DNA of 10,846 nucleotides from positions 1-10,846 of the forward strand of contig JAAAUF010001172.1 of assembly GCA_015499985.1 (NCBI GenBank), read 5' to 3'. The notes under the pieces were generated by a model. The model saw nothing but the letters and a program-made list of their open reading frames with translations. It was not told the DNA's origin and did no database searches. Shown here in pieces: positions 7,332-10,846 of this stretch. The stretch is from Haplosporangium gracile (Eukaryota; Mortierellomycota; Mortierellomycetes; Mortierellales; Mortierellaceae). Every line of letters begins with the position of its first letter. The first letter of the stretch is position 1. Position numbers and translations under genes: made by a program.

Positions 7332-10258
7332 CTACTGCCATCGATTGAGTCGTGCATCTCGGGAAGACGACGACTTTTCAATCCGTTCGTCCTGGGTCAC
7401 CGAATCTTTTGAGGCCTTGCTCGCAACCCGTCTCAGGAGTCGCGCCCGCGAAGAGTCGACTGGCTTGGAAAGATTCACAAGGGCTGATGGAGGCTTTGCG
7501 GACTTCTTCTTCTTGACACCCTGACCTCGTTTCTGGGGCACCGCAATCTTTTCGAGTCCGAGGGCTAAATGGACATCGTCCTCAATATCCTCCCATGTAG
7601 AGGTGTCCTTGGATTTTGCCTTGCCAGAGTCAGGGCGTCTCGACGATGCTGATGAAGATAAGGATGATGATGGTGCGGCAGCGGCAGCAATGGCTCTCTT
7701 GATGAGAGCTGCTTCCTGTTCGTCATCAAGCTCCTCTTCACCTGGGCGAACAAACCCACCCTCCTCGGGGGATAATTGAATCTGACCTAGCTCGTCTCGA
7801 GGGACGACTGGGCCATGATAAGGACATCGCACCAAATCTCGACGCATGCAAAGACGCCCATTACTCATCGGGAACCGACACGCCTATTCAACATAGGAAA
7901 AGCCGCTGATTAGATATATGATCTCAGGTATTGAGGCGCGATCATCAAAAAAGATCATGCACGACACATACCTTGATCTCCTTGGGTAGTTCTGGATTGT
8001 AGATCCGAGTCCGCATTTTCATTCGATCAAGTGTATCTTGAGAGACCAAGTTGCTGCCGTCACCAACACCAAGGAACCTATGGGAGTACTCCAGTCCAGA
8101 AGTGTTGAAAGCCATATCCTTCTTGTCCCAAACAGCCAAGTCGTCGTCCCAGGGAACCAAAGGTGCCCTAGCCAACAGTTCTATACAGCCGCAACGCGAA
8201 GATTGAGTAAGCTACACCTCTCAGTAATATGATATTATGCACACAATAAGTAAGTGGTATTCATACCTTCTCTGGTTTCCTCGCCCTCTGGTGCATAAGT
8301 AGACCCTACATCCTTTGCCTTGCTAGTGTCTGCCCGTGTAACAGCTCGAACGGGAGTCACATGAGTACCGCCAGCATAGGTAGGATCATCCTCCAGAATA
8401 TCTTGTCCATGCATCGAGAAGACAGAAGTCTTGGCCTTTGTTAACTCTGGCCTCTGCTGATTCCTGATAGGTTGCTTTCCTTTATTCTTTAAGTTGTTCT
8501 TGATGCTGCTTGCTGTTGTCACCTCCACTTCCTCAAGTTCCTCATCATCCTCGTCAGAATCTTGCTCATGCGGACCTAGTTACCAGTTCAAAGTGTCGAG
8601 TTAGCCTTTAACCACTTGAAGAAATCAATAAGTATATTCGAATTTCACATCAGACGATACGTACCGTACATGGTGTCCATGTTGACACCAAGATCTTCGC
8701 TTTTACCCTTGGCATCGGCCACACTTTTCTTCAAATCAATCACCTTCTTGAGCAATCGATCATATTCCACACGTTGTTCTCCCGGTTCGGGATCTGCCTT
8801 CATTAGCACGTCCATCCATTCCGTGACCTTGGGCCAATGCTTCTTCACAATCAGACGATAGCACTCCCGTAATGTCGTAAAGACCTCTGCATTGTCTTCT
8901 GACTCCTGAACTTCGACCGGGTTGTTCTTGTTGACATTGATGGTCAGCTTGTATCGATTTGTACCTAGAGCATTATCGTGAACTCCCATCGGGTCGTATT
9001 GTTGCCAAGCAGCTTCTTGTTCTGCAATGTCGTTGTCGTCCATTTCCATCTTGCTGTCCTCGTTTTCATCATCGCCATTTTGGGTACCTTGTTCCTTGTC
9101 GGTGTTGCTTCCAGTAGGCGCTCCAAAGATAGCGTTCAATGCATTCTCGTCATCTAATTTGGGAACCAAAATACCGAAACAGGACCCCTAACCTCCACCA
9201 AAATGCATTAGTGCAGCTTTTAATTAATATCTGTTCACTTATTCTCCGACTTTGCATGTCACATATCACAAAACAAAGAGGCAGCATGACATACCATCTT
9301 TCGAACATTGTCCTGGATATCATCTGACATTTCTTCAATCTCCACAGCCGCCTTTTCATATTTGCGTTGCCGGATCCTTCGACTTAATTCTTCCTGCGCT
9401 CTCTGCTCTGCACTGCGTGCTTCATCTGTGACTGGAACCAAATTCGTGAAGTCAACTTTAAGATGGTACCTCAGAAACTCGTATCCTAGAGCAATCTATT
9501 CAAGTCAATGAATATGAAAGTAAAGCATTGTCAGAGTAAACCGCATGGGAAAGCATATTCGTTAAAAACAACGTCAAGAGAGTAGTTTCACCAGTGTCAG
9601 CCTTACCTGTTTGTAAACGGGCCCATACTTGGCATGCCACTCATTTGTCAGAGATATGGCGAGCTTCTTGGTCTTTTCAGCAAAGACAACAGGGGGTGGC
9701 AAAGGATGTTGGTGGATCCCGACAGTCAGCTGCAGAAATATAGGGTAATCGGCTACCAAAAGTTCCCGGAACACGTGCGACCTCTGGAAGAGTTCTGCGA
9801 TCAACTGTGTGCTTGAATAACGGATCTTTCGAGAACGAGGGGGAATAAATATACGTCAGCTCTTCTGCTTTTACTTGTAAGAGACCTTGTAAGCGTGCTC
9901 AAGTTCCATTCATGAGATAATTGTAATATTCTTCTTGGCGAATGTATAATGGTACCTGTGCGTGCTTGCGTTTGAGCTGAATCATGAGAAAGTCGTAGGC
10001 AGTCCTTACATTGACATCCGACTTTTTGCAAATGGATTTGAATTGCTAAAAGGTCAAAAGGAAAGACGGAAGGGAACAGCCAAAAAATTAGACAAGTGTC
10101 AATTGAAGCTGTCCCACCTTTCTCATATTTTCTTTCAAAGATAAAGCACGTACTTTGACTTGTTCTGGGTCAAGGTAGAGATCACCCGTCTTAGTGATGG
10201 CAAGGATAAGTGTTGACAAAGCCTCGCGTGCCTCGAGGTTCATAGCCATGGTCGGCAT
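7332..10258 (-). CDS. UVSSA: UVSSA, UV-stimulated scaffold protein A, eight exons
   Basis: Minus-strand exons are 10258-10154, 10045-9956, 9825-9607, 9495-9295, 9187-8665, 8575-8267, 8180-7972 and 7883-7332. The seven GT-AG introns are 86-130 nt, and all phases join to give 735 residues (human UVSSA is 709). Residues 1 to about 150 form the VHS/ENTH-like helical region (SICKKSDVNVRTAYDFLMIQL; ELFQRSHVFRELLVADYPIF; IALGYEFLRYHLKVDF). A charged coiled-coil-like segment at about 155-205 runs into SCFGILVP, which aligns without a gap to human SCFRLLVP. The middle is acidic, with a second helical region, then DSDEDDEELEEVEV at 385-398 where the TFIIH-binding motif of human UVSSA lies. The C-terminal DUF2043 block starts ARAPLVPWDDD (486) and holds a Cys554-Cys564-Cys572-His575 zinc site (C-x9-C-x7-C-x2-H). 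KKKK at 676-679 may be a nuclear signal. UVSSA links CSA, stalled RNA polymerase II and TFIIH in transcription-coupled repair. An in-frame ATG at 10288 would add ten residues; 10258 was chosen because it better matches the family's N-terminus. Confidence 0.93.
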
Positions 10259-10597
10259 GTTTGTAAAATAGAATTGGATGGAAGGCAAGAAGAAGAAAGA
10301 TGAGTAATCGTGTCAAGCTGTCGTACGCCTCTCCTTTAGTCTTCTTTTTTTTTTGAGGTCATCGTTTTGGTGGCAAATTCTAAAAGGCCGTCACTAAGTG
10401 GGAGGTCCTTGCCCAAGTAAAACTAAGGGGGCGAGTTGGAGGCTCATCTCTTCCCTTCTCTTTGCCCTTTTTTTCCTCTTCTTCGCCCGACATCATTCCT
10501 TCTTTGACCGCCCTCATCTCTCACTTATAGACACCTTTTTCCTTAGACACTCAAGCACAAACACATCACAGACACACATTACTTACAACTGCAACGC
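10259..10597. promoter_or_regulatory. Divergent intergenic promoter between UVSSA and the ATPase-like gene
   Basis: The 339 bp between the two opposing start codons must hold both promoters unless the leaders overlap. The plus strand is C/T-rich from about 10435 to 10560 (CTCTTCCCTTCTCTTTGCCC, then CTCATCTCTCACTTATAGAC), as expected for a plus-strand fungal leader. A T-run lies at about 10345-10354. No clear TATA box or known factor site is seen. The plus-strand open frame from 10398 running through here reads low-complexity Phe/Leu and is not a gene. Confidence 0.5.
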
Positions 10598-10821
10598 ATG
10601 GCTACAAAAAAGTCAGCCTTGGACGCATTGCGTTCTCAGGTCCTGTCACACACTGGAGCTGAGGAACGAGTCGAAGGTACTTACACACTCTCTTTTCGCT
10701 TCACAGCCTTTTTTTTTTTTTTTTTTTTTTTTCAAACCGCGTTGCTCACTGCTCTTTTCTCACTTCCTTACTGTGTTCTTGTAGTGAACCAGCGCCATCT
10801 TATCGACAAGATCCTTGCCAG
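10598..10821 (+). CDS. N-terminus of a putative large Hsp90-like/sacsin-like ATPase (partial)
   Basis: Exon 1 is 10598-10676 and exon 2 is 10785-10821, with a 108-nt intron (donor AAG|GTACTT, acceptor CTTGTAG|). A second donor, CCAG|GTAAAG, sits at 10822, and the gene continues past the window. The 38 full codons begin MATKKSALDALRSQVLSHTG and end VNQRHLIDKILAR (last codon split). Fungal proteins of the DUF3684/sacsin-like family begin this way: a short leader, then a VNxRxLIDKxLARY motif just before the RELLQNADDA N-box of a GHKL (Hsp90-type) ATPase domain. That N-box would lie in the next exon, so the assignment rests on one short motif recalled from the family. Role unknown; chaperone-like ATPase is the family inference. 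The start fits the family and has a purine-poor but acceptable context (AACGCATGG). Confidence 0.6.
10709..10732. repeat. T24 homopolymer inside intron 1 of the ATPase-like gene
   Basis: An uninterrupted 24-base T-run within the 108-nt intron, about 50 nt before the acceptor. It acts as or adds to the pyrimidine-rich part of the intron and is a likely site of length error or polymorphism. Confidence 0.9.
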
Positions 10822-10846
10822 GTAAAGATACATCACACTTACCCCC

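Noticed and set aside
10398..10784. Plus-strand 128-residue frame across the divergent promoter
   Set aside because: Phe/Ser-rich from T/C tracts, and overlaps the better-supported gene starting at 10598 in a different frame and through its intron.

Overview
This window looks like nuclear DNA from a fungus with spliced genes, probably an early-diverging lineage (Mucoromycota or Mortierellomycota type). Three things point there. The genes carry many short GT-AG introns of about 86-160 nt. The promoters are rich in C and T on the sense strand. The gene content includes a CYRI/FAM49 protein and a UVSSA protein; baker's yeast lacks UVSSA, and CYRI's classical partner, the Scar/WAVE complex, is missing from most Dikarya. 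The lineage is an inference, because no rRNA or other marker is present.

Layout: (1) 50-2833, minus strand, is a complete four-exon CYRI (FAM49, DUF1394) gene encoding 325 residues. Its second intron is unusually long at 1520 nt. (2) 2834 to about 4960 is roughly 2.1 kb upstream of CYRI. It is strongly purine-rich on the plus strand, so pyrimidine-rich in the sense direction of CYRI, and contains a 105-bp (GA)n microsatellite. (3) About 4970-7298 has no gene I can assign. It holds several short frames that look somewhat coding, one good intron candidate with a TACTAAC branch site, and long A/T runs. (4) 7332-10258, minus strand, is a complete eight-exon UVSSA gene encoding 735 residues. (5) 10259-10597 is a compact divergent promoter region. 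(6) 10598 to the right edge, plus strand, is the first two exons of a gene whose N-terminus resembles the large fungal Hsp90-like/sacsin-like ATPase family (DUF3684 type).

The genes do not form a pathway together. CYRI restrains Rac1-driven activation of Scar/WAVE and Arp2/3 actin branching at membranes. UVSSA works in the nucleus in transcription-coupled nucleotide excision repair. The partial gene is a putative chaperone-like ATPase. UVSSA and the partial gene are divergently arranged and may share a promoter. I found no mobile element, CRISPR array, tRNA or rRNA. The nearest thing to a new system is the unexplained 2.3-kb interval between about 5.0 and 7.3 kb, and the evidence there is weak.
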